Shown: piece by piece, positions 1 to 8,877 of the stretch
Layout: each line of letters opens with the position of its first letter
Position numbering within the stretch: position 1 is the first letter of the stretch
Assembly (NCBI GenBank): GCA_963709505.1
Contig: CAVPXC010000001.1
Location: 62,001 to 126,000 of the forward strand
Direction: 5' to 3'
DNA: 64,000 nt
Source: CAVPXC01 sp963709505
Lineage (GTDB): Bacteria; Chloroflexota; Anaerolineae; JAAEKA01
Program-made: the position numbers and the translations under genes
The notes under the pieces: model-generated
Seen by the model: only the letters and a program-made list of their open reading frames with translations
Told to the model about the DNA's origin: nothing
The model's database searches: none

Positions 1-330
1 CAGGACGTGGCCGGCATGCTGCGATCCTTCCACTACGCCGCCTATGCGGCCTTCTTCGAACAGGTTACCGGCGGAGCGCAGCCATCGGACGTGGAAACCT
101 TTACCCAGTACTGGCATCGATGGGTCTCGGTCGCGTACCTGCAAAGCTACATGGAGATAGCCCGGAGCGCGACCTTCCTACCGCGATCAGACGCGGAGCT
201 CAAGACCCTGCTCGACGCCTATCTGCTGGAAAAGGCTGTCTACGAGCTGGGCTATGAGCTCAACAACCGGCCAGACTGGGTCAAAATTCCGCTGCAAGGG
301 ATCCTTCAGACGCTGCAGGCGGTGCAATAG
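1..330 (+). CDS. Maltokinase C-terminal end (partial, cut by window start)
   Basis: This is the last 109 codons of a gene that begins before the window. The sequence resembles the C-terminus of maltokinase (Pep2/Mak), which phosphorylates maltose to maltose-1-phosphate for the GlgE glucan pathway and is often fused to trehalose synthase TreS. Diagnostic pieces are DVAGMLRSFHYAAY near the start and the ending YLLEKAVYELGYELNNRP followed by DWVKIPL. Whether the full gene is a TreS-Mak fusion or a stand-alone kinase cannot be seen. No internal start was chosen because the frame is open to the window edge. Confidence 0.75.
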   Translation, partial: QDVAGMLRSFHYAAYAAFFEQVTGGAQPSDVETFTQYWHRWVSVAYLQSYMEIARSATFLPRSDAELKTLLDAYLLEKAVYELGYELNNRPDWVKIPLQGILQTLQAVQ

Positions 331-488
331 AGTACGATCCCTGGGGCAGTCTCTCTTTCCCGATGCGCCGGCCAGGGACAAACCGCCGCGCAAGCAGGCC
401 AATCTGCGGCAAGTAGTGGCCGAGTCCCTGATTGATTTGAGTGGACGGGTGTCCTCCTACCTTGACAGTGAATGTTTGGACCGCCTGG
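331..488. other. Intergenic region between convergent genes
   Basis: This gap separates the plus-strand maltokinase end from the minus-strand cupin. I see no convincing gene and no clear hairpin-plus-T-run terminator. Confidence 0.4.
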
Positions 489-851
489 TTACTTCGACGC
501 CATACTACGACTTGCGAACTCCAGCATCTTCCGACTTTCGTCTTTAGGGCTGAATTCGACCATCTCACAATCTTCTTCCATCACCACGTTGTGACCCGGG
601 GCCAGATAATAGGCTTCCCCTGCCGTGATGACTTCTTCGTGGTCGGCATAAGTCACCCGCATTCTGCCCTTGAGCAGGTAGCCCCAATGGGGACACTCGC
701 AACCGTTGGGCAACCCTCTGAATAGCGGGATGCTGTCAAACCCTGCCGGGAAGCCCCAAAAACCCCCATCCATGTCTCCCCATTCAATTTGACGGCTATA
801 GTAAGAGCCGTCCTGAAACATTATGGGGATACCTTCTCTATTACTATGCAT
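489..851 (-). CDS. Single-domain cupin protein
   Basis: A 120-residue protein with one cupin beta-barrel. Motif 1 is degenerate (CPHWGYLLKGRMRV) and is followed by VITAGEAYYLAPGHNVV, a typical turn into the second half. Small cupins bind a metal or small ligand and act as isomerases, dioxygenases or sensors; the substrate cannot be inferred here. The start at 851 is preferred because an AAAGGAGA ribosome site lies about 7 bases upstream; a longer frame to 893 would put that site inside the gene. It stands alone on the minus strand. Confidence 0.65.
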   Translation of the reverse strand: MHSNREGIPIMFQDGSYYSRQIEWGDMDGGFWGFPAGFDSIPLFRGLPNGCECPHWGYLLKGRMRVTYADHEEVITAGEAYYLAPGHNVVMEEDCEMVEFSPKDESRKMLEFASRSMASK

Positions 852-1114
852 GGTTATTTCTCCTTTCATCTCTATTTGGGTTGGGGACTCCATATGGCCG
901 CCAACCTACACTCTAGGAATGAGCATAGCACCAAATCAAACCGGCGTCAATGCCCTAAAAATCCGAATTATTCTTGTCAAGCCGCGCGGATGATTCCGAT
1001 GCAAGCACGGTGGTAGATGCGACCAAGGCATGGCAGCCAAAGCGATACAGCCGTCAACGTTAACCCCGATATCTTGCCGATGAGCTGCTATCGGTCGTCG
1101 TCAATTAACCGCGG

Positions 1115-1306
1115 CTATGAACATGTGCGACCCCATGCCGCTGTGACCAGCGTGATGTCGAGGATATTGATCATGTTGTCTCTGTTAAAGTCATAGGTGG
1201 GATCCCAACCAGGGGTGCTGTCTGTCCAGCCCCAGCGCTCCGCAATCGCCACGATATCTTCGACGCCCACCATGGTAGGGGGAACGAAGTCAGGACAGCC
1301 GCCCAT
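1115..1306 (-). pseudogene. Remnant of a dockerin-type calcium-binding domain
   Basis: The minus strand encodes a short C-terminal piece with two dockerin-like calcium loops: VGVEDIVAIAERWG and, about 20 residues later, DFNRDNMINILDITLVTAAW, ending CS-stop. Such repeats anchor or decorate secreted proteins. No secretion signal or body of a protein precedes it; the frame runs straight into a dispersed repeat element at 1307-1430. I read it as the tail of a gene truncated by that element. The plus-strand gene at 1536 carries a related dockerin-like segment. Confidence 0.45.
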
Positions 1307-1430
1307 GCGCGGGGTCCCTTCGGCAACCGTGGATGAAAACAGCGGGGCTCGGTCGGTCCCTCCGCCCGCTCCGGGGTGCTCCGCAAGGAGGCTTCGCACA
1401 GACCGGCCCGAGCGGGTAGTGCTATTTTCA
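1307..1430. repeat. Dispersed repeat element Z, copy 1
   Basis: On the minus strand this stretch reads CGCTCGGGCCGGTCT, then AGCCCCGCTGTTTTCATC, then CACGGTTGCCGAAGGGACCC. The same ordered blocks occur at 44325-44405 on the plus strand, and a degraded form lies at 8225-8275. This copy carries an extra internal segment with its own inverted repeat. No protein is encoded. It abuts the truncated dockerin remnant. Confidence 0.55.
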
Positions 1431-1535
1431 GGTTAGAACATGGCGGGATAGACAAACTGATCGGCGCGCTTTCCCTTCTTTCGTGGTATACTGAAGATAT
1501 CGAACTTTGGACATTTCTCGCAAGGAGGTGGAACC

Positions 1536-2280
1536 ATGAAAGCGGGAAGACTACTCTCTGTGTGCATCGCACTTGTCCTGCTAGCAACGGTATCAGTCGC
1601 AGCAGCAGCAACACCGCTCCGCTCCGCCGCGCTCCGGGACTTCGTGGCTAGCCCTTGTATGCCTGGGAGCACCTACGATCCGGCCTGTGACGTGGATCAC
1701 AACGGCGCCATCGATGTGACGGATATTCAACTCACTGCGGGCCATTGGGGGACAAACGGGCACGTATAACATCTACCCAGCCATGGTGCCCAAGACCGGG
1801 CAGACCTCATCGTTTGCAGCCGGCGACGACGGTGCCCTGCAGAAAGGCGTGGCCTGGCCCAACCCGCGCTTTACCGACAACAGCAACGGTTCAGTGACCG
1901 ACAACCTGACCGGACTGATCTGGCTGAAGAACGCCAACTGTTTTGGGTTGAATTTCTGGGATGTGGCCGTGAGTGACGCCAACACGCTGAACAGTGGCGA
2001 ATGTGGTCTGACCGATGGTTCGGCGGAAGGCGACTGGCGGCTACCCAACGTGCGCGAGATGCAGAGCCTGGTTGACTACAAACATTTCGACCCTGCGATG
2101 CAAAGCGGCCAACCGTTCCCAATCGTCCTACCGTTCATCGGCGTCCAGTCCTCCATCTACTGGACGAGTACCACCCTCTCCCCCGGCCCGTCCTCCGCCT
2201 GGATCGTGGAAATGCGCTACGGCGGCGTGAACTTCCTCAATAAGTACGACACCCACTACCTGTGGCCGGTGCGTGGCTGA
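1536..2280 (+). CDS. Secreted dockerin-like/DUF1566 (Lcl C-terminal) protein, frameshifted
   Basis: An exported protein of about 247 residues if one base is removed. It starts after a strong AAGGAGG site with a Sec signal peptide (residues 1-25, LLSVCIALVLLATVSVAAAA), followed by a dockerin-like loop DVDHNGAIDVTDIQL and then a DUF1566/Lcl_C domain (NPRFTDNSNGSVTDNLTGLI, DWRLPNVREMQSLVDY, ending YLWPVRG). The frame breaks in the GGGGG run at 1747-1751. Dropping one G gives GHWGQTGTYNIYPAMVPKTG, a smooth join. A TATACT hexamer at 1487-1492 could be its -10 box, without a clear -35. The function of DUF1566 domains is not established; they are common in surface proteins. Confidence 0.65.
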
Positions 2281-2568
2281 CAATGATGCTTGGGTAATAG
2301 TGCTTCGAGCGCTTTGATGGGGGAGCCTATTGTCTTGTTGCCTTTGAACGGCTCCTGGCTAGCCAGATCGCTTGCTCGAACACCAGCAATCGTCAGCAGG
2401 AACGCCGGCTCGGTGCTCATCGGCGGCTTGTTGCGTCGATTCTTTGCTCAGCCTAGTATCAGCAATGCGGCACGAGCCTCCTGTTCGTCAGGCTGTCTCC
2501 TCACCAACCCAGACCGCTATCGGCGCGATAGATCGAAAAGATGACCCTTTTGGGTAGTCGCGACCCCC
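2281..2568. other. Intergenic region, no gene recognised
   Basis: The gap between the DUF1566 gene and the next promoter contains short open frames but none with a ribosome site, a recognisable domain or conserved-looking composition. I see no RNA gene. Confidence 0.4.
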
Positions 2569-2597
2569 TTGCCGGGTGAAACACCGGGGAGTATAAT
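2569..2597 (+). promoter_or_regulatory. Sigma-70-type promoter of the ATP-grasp gene
   Basis: TTGCCG at 2569-2574, a 17-bp spacer and a perfect TATAAT at 2592-2597 lie 30 bases before the start codon at 2628. A ribosome site AAGGA sits at 2616-2620. Confidence 0.6.
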
Positions 2598-2627
2598 AGA
2601 ATAATCACCGGCCTGAAGGAGTCCACC

Positions 2628-4091
2628 ATGAGCGCTGTGACAATCGCCAAGCCTCCGGAGTTAATGGCTCACTACGACGCCGGACGGGCATACGACGAGC
2701 TCCTGCAACCTGGCCGCGAGCCGCGGCAGCATTACCAGAGCCTCTACAAGCACCTGCTCTCCTTGCCGCCGGACGAGCTGCACCGTCGCCAAAACGCGGC
2801 CGACTTGTCGTTCCTCAACCAGGGCATTACTTTTACCGTCTACGGCAGCACCGAGGGCACCGAGCGCATCTTCCCCTACGACTTGATCCCGCGCATCATC
2901 ACCCGGAGCGAATGGTCGACGATCGACCGCGGCCTGCGCCAGCGCCTCACGGCGCTCAACCTCTTCCTACACGACATCTACCACGAGGGCAAGATCGTCA
3001 AGGACGGCGTGGTGCCGGTGGACATGGTCTACAGCGCCAAGCACTACCGCCGCGAGATGCGCGATCTGGAAGTGTTGCGCGGCATCTACGTCGCCGTAGA
3101 CGGCACCGACCTGGTGCGCGTCGACAATGGGGAGTTTTTGGTGTTGGAGGACAATCTGCGGGTGCCCAGCGGTGTTTCCTACATGCTGGCCAACCGCCAG
3201 GTGATGAAGCGGGTCTTCCCCGGCCAGTTCCGCAACTACGGCGTGAAACCCATCAACCAATATGGCCAGGTGCTGTTGACCACGCTGCAATCGCTGGCGC
3301 CCAGCCACGTCGACAACCCGACCATTGTGTTGCTCACGCCGGGTGTCTTCAACTCGGCCTACTTCGAGCATACCTTTCTGGCGCGCCACATGGGCATACC
3401 TATGGTAGAGGGCCGCGACCTGCTGGTGCACGACAACTACGTCTACATGCGCACCACCGCCGGCCTGGAGCGGGTCGACGTCGTCTACCGGCGGGTCGAC
3501 GACGACTACCTGGACCCGTTGGTCTTTCGACCGGACTCGTCGCTGGGCGTGCCGGGGCTGTTCAATGCCTACCGCGCCGGCAATGTCACCCTGGCCAACG
3601 CCGTCGGCACGGGCGTGGCCGACGACAAGGCCATCTACGCCTACGTGCCAAAGATCATCCGCTACTACCTGGGCGAAGACCCGATCCTGAACAACGTCGA
3701 GACCTATCTGATGACCGACGAAACCCAGCGTTCGCACGTCCTACACAACCTGGACAAGCTGGTGGTCAAGGCCGTCGGCGAGTTGGGCGGCTACGACATG
3801 TTGATCGGGCCGCACAGCACGGCCGAGGAGCGTGAGCAATTCCGCCAGCGCATCATGGCCAACCCGCGCAACTACATCGCTCAGCCAACGCTCAACCTGT
3901 CGGCCGCTCCCTGTTTCATCGACGGCCATTTCGAGGCCCGCCACATCGACTTGCGCCCCTTCGTCCTTTCCGGCCAGGAGATCACCATCGTGCCCGGCGG
4001 CCTGACCCGCGTCGCCCTGCGACGCGGGTCGCTGGTGGTGAACTCGAGCCAGGGCGGCGGTAGCAAAGATACGTGGGTGTTGAACGAGTGA
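2628..4091 (+). CDS. Circularly permuted ATP-grasp protein (DUF404/DUF407)
   Basis: A 487-residue cytoplasmic protein of the circularly permuted ATP-grasp type 2 family (COG2308). Recognisable pieces are FTVYGSTEGTERIFPYDLIP, RVDNGEFLVLEDNLRVPSGV and the C-terminal LRPFVLSGQEITIVPGGLTRVA. Family members are predicted to form amide or peptide bonds using ATP. They are regularly encoded next to an alpha-E protein and a transglutaminase-like protein, exactly as here (4206 and 5283), which suggests one peptide-modifying pathway. The substrate is unknown. Length and ends match the family, and the start follows AAGGAG with correct spacing. Confidence 0.88.
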   Translation: MSAVTIAKPPELMAHYDAGRAYDELLQPGREPRQHYQSLYKHLLSLPPDELHRRQNAADLSFLNQGITFTVYGSTEGTERIFPYDLIPRIITRSEWSTIDRGLRQRLTALNLFLHDIYHEGKIVKDGVVPVDMVYSAKHYRREMRDLEVLRGIYVAVDGTDLVRVDNGEFLVLEDNLRVPSGVSYMLANRQVMKRVFPGQFRNYGVKPINQYGQVLLTTLQSLAPSHVDNPTIVLLTPGVFNSAYFEHTFLARHMGIPMVEGRDLLVHDNYVYMRTTAGLERVDVVYRRVDDDYLDPLVFRPDSSLGVPGLFNAYRAGNVTLANAVGTGVADDKAIYAYVPKIIRYYLGEDPILNNVETYLMTDETQRSHVLHNLDKLVVKAVGELGGYDMLIGPHSTAEEREQFRQRIMANPRNYIAQPTLNLSAAPCFIDGHFEARHIDLRPFVLSGQEITIVPGGLTRVALRRGSLVVNSSQGGGSKDTWVLNE

Positions 4092-4097
4092 ACTCTC

Positions 4098-4129
4098 GAC
4101 TGGACCGATTTTCCGCAATCGGTCCAGTC
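4098..4129. repeat. 32-bp palindrome, 13-6-13 type, copy A
   Basis: A perfect hairpin with left arm GACTGGACCGATT, loop TTCCGC and right arm AATCGGTCCAGTC, immediately after the ATP-grasp stop codon. There is no T-run. It is paired with an opposite-orientation copy at 4162. Confidence 0.85.
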
Positions 4130-4161
4130 TATCGGACTACGCCTCACGTGTCATCGATGCA

Positions 4162-4193
4162 GATTGGACCGATTGCGGAAAATCGGTCCAATC
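4162..4193. repeat. 32-bp palindrome, 13-6-13 type, copy B
   Basis: A perfect hairpin with left arm GATTGGACCGATT, loop GCGGAA and right arm AATCGGTCCAATC. Its central 24 bases are the exact reverse complement of those in copy A. It lies just before the start of the alpha-E gene. Confidence 0.85.
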
Positions 4194-4205
4194 GGGAAAA
4201 CCGCC

Positions 4206-5171
4206 ATGCTCTCACGTGTCGCCGATAACCTCTACTGGATGGCCCGCTATTTGGAGCGCGCACAGCACACCGCGCGGCTGTTAGACGTCACCCTCGACCT
4301 GGTGCCCGACCGCTCGGCCGGGGCTGTGACCCGCTCGTGGGAGAAGCTGTTCGCCAGTCTTCACCTTTCGATACCGGAAGGCCTGCCGCTGAAGGGTCGT
4401 CCGATCACCCAGATGCTGGCACTCGACGGCGAAAGCGAGCCATCGATCGTCCATCACGTCGCCTCGGCACGCGACAACGCGCGCCAGGTGCGCGAGCTGA
4501 TCAGCAGCGAGATGTGGGAGCAGATCAACCGGCTCTACCTGGATCTACAAAAAGCCAGCATGGATCGCGTTTGGGCGGCGCCACACGAGTTCTTCCATGC
4601 GGTCAAACAGGGCGCACATCTGTTTCAGGGCATCACCGACTCGACCATGGACCGCGGCGAAGGCTGGCATTTCATCCAACTCGGCCAATACATCGAGCGC
4701 GCCGGCAATGTTGCAGGCTTACTAAGCGCACACCTGGCCGACGAGGCCGCCGGCGAGGCGTTGCCGCATGCCAGCGACCTCTATCTGGAATGGCTGGGCT
4801 TGCTGCGCAGCTGCACCGCCTTCGAGGCCTACTGCAAGGTCTACAGCGCCGACCTGCGCTTCGAGGAGATCGCCGAGTTCCTCCTGCTCAACGACAGCTT
4901 CCCCTTCTCTATCAACTTCGCCGCCAGCATGCTTCGAACGGCGCTGGAGGACATTGCCGACACCACCGACACCCGCCGGCACAACCCGATCCTACGCCGA
5001 ATCGGCCGGCTCAAGGCCACTTTGGACTACGAACAGATCGACGAGCTGCTAGCCGCTGATCTGAGAACCACCCTCCTGGCGATCCAGTCCCAATGCGCCC
5101 AAATCCATACGGACATCTTCCATGCCTACATCGCCTACCCGGTCGAGGAAAAGCTGACAACGATAGTCTAA
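4206..5171 (+). CDS. Alpha-E domain protein (DUF403)
   Basis: A 321-residue, mostly helical protein of the alpha-E/DUF403 family (COG2307). It begins MLSRVADNLYWMARYLERAQ, the family's standard opening, and contains FFHAVKQGAHLFQGITDSTM and HFIQLGQYIERAGNVAGLL. Alpha-E proteins have no known enzymatic activity; genomic linkage with ATP-grasp and transglutaminase genes points to a shared peptide or amide-processing system. The start at 4206 is chosen because the frame upstream (from 4164) is only the translation of palindrome copy B. It is probably co-transcribed with the flanking genes. Confidence 0.87.
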   Translation: MLSRVADNLYWMARYLERAQHTARLLDVTLDLVPDRSAGAVTRSWEKLFASLHLSIPEGLPLKGRPITQMLALDGESEPSIVHHVASARDNARQVRELISSEMWEQINRLYLDLQKASMDRVWAAPHEFFHAVKQGAHLFQGITDSTMDRGEGWHFIQLGQYIERAGNVAGLLSAHLADEAAGEALPHASDLYLEWLGLLRSCTAFEAYCKVYSADLRFEEIAEFLLLNDSFPFSINFAASMLRTALEDIADTTDTRRHNPILRRIGRLKATLDYEQIDELLAADLRTTLLAIQSQCAQIHTDIFHAYIAYPVEEKLTTIV

Positions 5172-5282
5172 TCTGCGGAGTTGCCCGCCTCAGTCCATAA
5201 GCCCCGTGGACGCTAGACCTCAAAACGACCACTCTCCGTTCCGCCATTCGTTGTCCTCATTCGTTGTGATATCATTCCTCGC

Positions 5283-6230
5283 ATGATCTACTTCATCCGC
5301 CACATCACCCGCTACCGCTACAGCGCGCCGATTCGCGAGAGTATCATGGAGGCGCGCATGCAGCCGCGCTCCGACGGCAACCAGCATTGCATCGATTTCC
5401 GGCTGGACGTTACCCCCAAAGCCAAGCCGACATGCTACCACGACCATCTGGAAAATGCCGTACACCATTTCGACATCCCCGGTGAACACGACCAGATCTT
5501 CCTGCAAGCCGAGGCGACTGTGGAGGTCAAGCCTTTGTTGCCGCTGCCGGAGGTCCTCCCGCATAGTGTCTGGCGCGAGATCGACACACTGGTCAACGAC
5601 GGTGTCTTCTGGGATTTGCTGCAGCCGAGCGCATTCGTGCAAAACTCGCCGTTGGTGGACGATCTGGCCGCCGAGCTGCAGGTAGACCGGAGGGACGACC
5701 CGCTCACGACGTTATTGCGTCTCAACCGCAGCCTGTACGAGGTCTTTAGCTACGTGCCCCAAAGCACGAAGGTCGACTCCTCAATTGACGTGGCAATTGA
5801 GCACCGGCGCGGCGTTTGCCAGGACTTTAGCCACATCATGATTGCGCTCGTGCGCCGGCTGGGCATCCCATGCCGCTACGTCAGCGGGTATCTCTACCAC
5901 GTTAAGGAAAACCACGATCGCTCAGAAAATGACGCCAGCCACGCTTGGGTGGAGGCCTACCTGCCGGGGCTATGTTGGCGAGGCTTTGATCCTACCAACA
6001 ATCTCATCGTAGGCGAGCGACACATCCGAGTCGCAGCCGGCCGCGACTACGCCGACGTGCCGCCCACCCGCGGCGTGTTCAAAGGCCTGGCGGCCAGCGA
6101 GCTGGGTGTCAGCGTGAGCGTCACCCCCAGTCCAATCCCCATCACCCCCGAGGGGCAGGTGCTACTCAGCACCCTAACCGCGCCGGCGCCCCGACCCAGC
6201 AGACGGATCGATCAGCAGCAACAGCAGTAA
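5283..6230 (+). CDS. Transglutaminase-like cysteine protease-fold protein
   Basis: A 315-residue protein with an N-terminal bacterial transglutaminase-like domain (residues 1-90, beginning MIYFIRHITRYRYSAPI) and a core transglutaminase fold. The triad is visible: Cys near residue 179 in RRGVCQDFSH, His near 220 in SHAWVEAYLPG, and Asp near 236 in FDPTNN. Such proteins hydrolyse or transfer amides. It is the third member of the ATP-grasp / alpha-E / transglutaminase set. The last 25 residues (PAPRPSRRIDQQQQQ) are low complexity. No signal peptide is seen, so a cytoplasmic location is likely. Confidence 0.87.
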   Translation: MIYFIRHITRYRYSAPIRESIMEARMQPRSDGNQHCIDFRLDVTPKAKPTCYHDHLENAVHHFDIPGEHDQIFLQAEATVEVKPLLPLPEVLPHSVWREIDTLVNDGVFWDLLQPSAFVQNSPLVDDLAAELQVDRRDDPLTTLLRLNRSLYEVFSYVPQSTKVDSSIDVAIEHRRGVCQDFSHIMIALVRRLGIPCRYVSGYLYHVKENHDRSENDASHAWVEAYLPGLCWRGFDPTNNLIVGERHIRVAAGRDYADVPPTRGVFKGLAASELGVSVSVTPSPIPITPEGQVLLSTLTAPAPRPSRRIDQQQQQ

Positions 6231-6272
6231 GGCCTTCGTAGGGAGCGATTATCAGCGGCTTTTTGCAAGACC

Positions 6273-6301
6273 TTGCACCGCGCACCGTCTATGAATATAA
6301 T
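6273..6301 (+). promoter_or_regulatory. Sigma-70-type promoter of the Uma2 gene
   Basis: TTGCAC at 6273-6278, a 17-bp spacer and TATAAT at 6296-6301. It is followed by a GGGAGGA ribosome site at about 6317 and the ATG at 6331. Confidence 0.6.
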
Positions 6302-6330
6302 GGACGTAACTTTTTTGGGAGGATATCAAG

Positions 6331-7008
6331 ATGCAAGCACAGTACAAAACGTATATGACGCCCGAAGAATACCTGAAACAAGAGCGTGAGGCGCCGATCA
6401 AGAGCGAATACTATGCAGGCGAAGTCTTCGCCATGGCCGGTGCCAGTCCGCGCCATACCTTGATCGTGGCCAATACCGTGTACCGCTTCGTGGGCCAGCT
6501 CAAGAGCCGTGCGTGCACAGTCCACCCCAACGATTTGCGTGCGAAGGTCACCCCCGCTGGCCTTTACACTTACCCTGACATCGTCGTGGTGTGCGGCACG
6601 CCACGCTACGAGGATCGCCAGAAGGACACTCTGTTAAATCCGAACGTCCTCGTCGAGGTGCTTTCCGACTCCACAGAGGCCTTTGATCGCGGCCAGAAGT
6701 TCGCTATGTATCGGGCTCTCAAGTCACTGACCGATTACCTTCTCATCGCTCAGAACCAGGCCATGATCGAGCACTTCGTGCGTAGACCGAACGGCCAGTG
6801 GATGCTATCGGATTACCGGGGCACGGAAGCTATTGTGACGCTAGCATCTATCGGCTGCACCCTGCCCTTGGCCGACGTCTACGACAAGGTTGAATTTGAC
6901 GAAGAGACCGCTTTTCCGACGCTGAGACTGATCAAGGAACCCGAGGTCGAGTACGTGACCGAGACTCGTCTCCGGCGACCGGGCGATCCTCGACCCGGTA
7001 CCGAGTAA
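6331..7008 (+). CDS. Uma2 family (DUF820) putative nuclease
   Basis: A 225-residue protein of the Uma2/DUF820 family, which has a PD-(D/E)XK restriction-endonuclease-like fold. Typical features are MTPEEYLKQEREAPIKSEYY with GEVFAMAGAS, then YPDIVVVCGTP (catalytic Asp) and PNVLVEVLSDSTEAFDRG (Glu-Val-Leu-Ser). These genes are abundant in Chloroflexota and cyanobacteria; their biological role is unsettled. It has its own promoter and a strong ribosome site. The last 25 residues are charged and likely unstructured. It ends 6 bases before the FAD oxidoreductase gene. Confidence 0.87.
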   Translation: MQAQYKTYMTPEEYLKQEREAPIKSEYYAGEVFAMAGASPRHTLIVANTVYRFVGQLKSRACTVHPNDLRAKVTPAGLYTYPDIVVVCGTPRYEDRQKDTLLNPNVLVEVLSDSTEAFDRGQKFAMYRALKSLTDYLLIAQNQAMIEHFVRRPNGQWMLSDYRGTEAIVTLASIGCTLPLADVYDKVEFDEETAFPTLRLIKEPEVEYVTETRLRRPGDPRPGTE

Positions 7009-7014
7009 CAGGAC

Positions 7015-8190
7015 ATGGCTTCCCACGATCCAATTGTCATCGGCGGCGGGATCAACGGCGCCGCCTCAGCCTTCTTTCTTTCCCGCGCCGGATTCAAGCC
7101 CGTCGTCGTCGAACGGCTGCCGGCCTTGGCCGGTCTGACCACCTCGCGCTCGATGGAGGCTATGCGTGCCCAGTTCATCGAGCCGGAAAACATGGCGATG
7201 ATGCGCGAGAGCATCGCCTTTTACGAGCACTTTGCTGAAAAAACCGGCCTGCCGGGCTATACGATTGGCCTGCACCAGCAGGGCTACCTCTTCCTGACCA
7301 CCGAACCCGATGGGCCGCAGCGATTCCGCCAGCGGGTCGCTGCTCAACACGATTTGGGCCTGAACGACGTCGAATTCTTGACCGGTGACGAAGTACGGCG
7401 GCGCTTCCCGTACGCCCAAGCCGAGGAGATCACCGCCGGCACCTTTCGCCAACGCGACGGCTGGATCTCCGCCCATGAGGCGTGCTTTGGCTTTGCCCGC
7501 GCCTCCGAGGCACCCGTCCTGCTCAAAACCACCGTCACGGCCATTTTGGTCGAGCACGGCCGGGTGACCGGCGTCGAGACCGACCGCGGCCCGCTGGCCG
7601 CGCCCATCGTGGTGATCGCTACCGGTCCCTACTCTAAACGCGTGGCGGCCTTGGCTGGCGTTGACCTGCCGCTGCGCATCATTCGCCGGCATCGCGTCAC
7701 CATTGGCGAGCACCGGCTCGTTCCACAGGACGCGCCGATGGTGATCGACCAGGACACAGGAGCACATTGGCGGCCGGAGAAGCCGGGAGCGGCCCTGGCC
7801 TGGGCCCAGCCCCAGGAACCGCCCGGCGAGCCGACGGACGACGTGCGCCCCAATCCGATGTTCGTGCACGAGGTAATGGAAGGCGTCTCACGGCTGTGCC
7901 CGTTCTGGATCGAGGTCGCCGAGTCGCTCAAGCGTGACCAGGTGTACGTTTCGGCCGGCCAATACACCGTCACCCCCGACGACAAGCCGATCATCGGCCC
8001 GCACCCGGAGATCGAGGGCCTGTTCTTCAACACCGGTTACAGCGGCCACGGAATCATGGGCGCGCCAGGCGGAGGCCGCCTGCTGGCCGACCTGGTAGCT
8101 GGTCGCGCCAATGACGAGACGAATCCCTTCAGCTTCCGCCGGCTGGCTGCCCTGGAGGCAGCTGGGGCCGGCCATAAGCGCCTGCTCTGA
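7015..8190 (+). CDS. FAD-dependent oxidoreductase (DAO family)
   Basis: A 391-residue flavoprotein of the D-amino-acid oxidase / sarcosine oxidase beta-subunit type. The N-terminus carries the dinucleotide-binding motif PIVIGGGINGAASAFFLSRA with the following acidic residue in VVVERL. The C-terminus has YTVTPDDKPIIGPHPEIEGL and GYSGHGIMGAPGGGRLLADL, typical of the second FAD contact. Such enzymes oxidise secondary or primary amines, releasing an imine. The exact amine is unknown. Its spacing from the Uma2 gene (6 bp) allows co-transcription but there is no functional link. Confidence 0.85.
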   Translation: MASHDPIVIGGGINGAASAFFLSRAGFKPVVVERLPALAGLTTSRSMEAMRAQFIEPENMAMMRESIAFYEHFAEKTGLPGYTIGLHQQGYLFLTTEPDGPQRFRQRVAAQHDLGLNDVEFLTGDEVRRRFPYAQAEEITAGTFRQRDGWISAHEACFGFARASEAPVLLKTTVTAILVEHGRVTGVETDRGPLAAPIVVIATGPYSKRVAALAGVDLPLRIIRRHRVTIGEHRLVPQDAPMVIDQDTGAHWRPEKPGAALAWAQPQEPPGEPTDDVRPNPMFVHEVMEGVSRLCPFWIEVAESLKRDQVYVSAGQYTVTPDDKPIIGPHPEIEGLFFNTGYSGHGIMGAPGGGRLLADLVAGRANDETNPFSFRRLAALEAAGAGHKRLL

Positions 8191-8224
8191 CAGAGAACCG
8201 CGGACTTGCGGAGGCGCGGACCGG

Positions 8225-8275
8225 AGGCACCCGCAGGTTTTCATTGACGGTTGTTGAAGGAACCTCGCGCACGGG
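8225..8275. repeat. Degraded copy of dispersed element Z
   Basis: The segment GTTTTCATTGACGGTTG followed by TTGAAGGAACC and CGCGCACGGG lines up, with substitutions, with the core of element Z at 1307-1430 and 44325-44405. It lies between the FAD gene and the YbaK gene. Confidence 0.4.
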
Positions 8276-8286
8276 CGTCTGTCCTG

Positions 8287-8323
8287 AAAATGTAGGGCAA
8301 ATTAGCAATTTGCCTTACATTTT
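8287..8323. repeat. 37-bp palindrome upstream of the YbaK gene
   Basis: Two 17-bp arms (AAAATGTAGGGCAAATT and AATTTGCCTTACATTTT, one mismatched pair) around a 3-nt loop AGC. There is no T-run, so a dispersed palindrome rather than a terminator is favoured. Confidence 0.7.
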
Positions 8324-8372
8324 CATCGGCCGTGGCGCCACCTTCGGCATGAACGACCGACCTGAGCGATCG

Positions 8373-8864
8373 ATGAGCACTAAGATCAAAACCAACGCCA
8401 TGCGCGTTCTGGAGCGTGCAGGCATTTCGTTCGAGATACGCGACTATGAGCTGGATGAGGAACACTTTAGCGCCGAACGGGTGGCTGTCTTGGTCGGCAT
8501 GGCGCCGGAGACGGTGTTCAAGACTCTGATTGTGCATGGCGACCAGACCGGCTATCTGTTCGCCATGATCCCGGCCGGCACGGAGCTCGATCTTCGCAGC
8601 CTGGCTACAGTCTCCGGCAATAAGCGTGTGGAGCTGGCACCGCTGCGAGACGTGCTTGATCTGACCGGATACGTGCGCGGCGCGGTGACGCCGCTAGCAG
8701 CGAAGCGCGCGTATCCGGTCTTTATCGACGAAATTGTAGAGCTCTGGCCGCAGGTGGCGCTTAGCGGCGGTCAGCGCGGCCTGCAGCTCGTGTTAGCTCC
8801 ATCCGACCTGATCGACATTACCGGCGCAAAGCTCGCCGACATCGCCTGGGCGCTGGCAGGCTAA
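8373..8864 (+). CDS. ybaK: YbaK/EbsC-type aminoacyl-tRNA deacylase
   Basis: A 163-residue protein matching the YbaK/EbsC family, which hydrolyses mischarged tRNA, typically Cys-tRNA(Pro). Features are the opening TNAMRVLERAGISFEIRDYE, KTLIVHGDQTGYLFAMIPAG, the substrate-pocket segment ELAPLRDVLDLTGYVRGAVT and the final GLQLVLAPSDLIDITGAKLA. The start at 8373 is chosen because the upstream open frame translates the palindrome at 8287-8323. The ribosome site is weak. It is followed after 13 bp by the ankyrin gene, which has its own AAGGAG site. Confidence 0.85.
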   Translation: MSTKIKTNAMRVLERAGISFEIRDYELDEEHFSAERVAVLVGMAPETVFKTLIVHGDQTGYLFAMIPAGTELDLRSLATVSGNKRVELAPLRDVLDLTGYVRGAVTPLAAKRAYPVFIDEIVELWPQVALSGGQRGLQLVLAPSDLIDITGAKLADIAWALAG

Positions 8865-8877
8865 AAAGGAGAAGCTT

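Noticed and set aside
2290..2544. An 84-codon frame in the spacer before the ATP-grasp gene
   Set aside because: No ribosome site, no recognisable domain, and irregular composition; treated as non-coding.
2912..3835. A 307-codon open frame in another plus-strand frame
   Set aside because: It lies wholly within the ATP-grasp gene and is Arg/Gly/Pro-rich, as expected for a shifted frame of GC-rich coding DNA.
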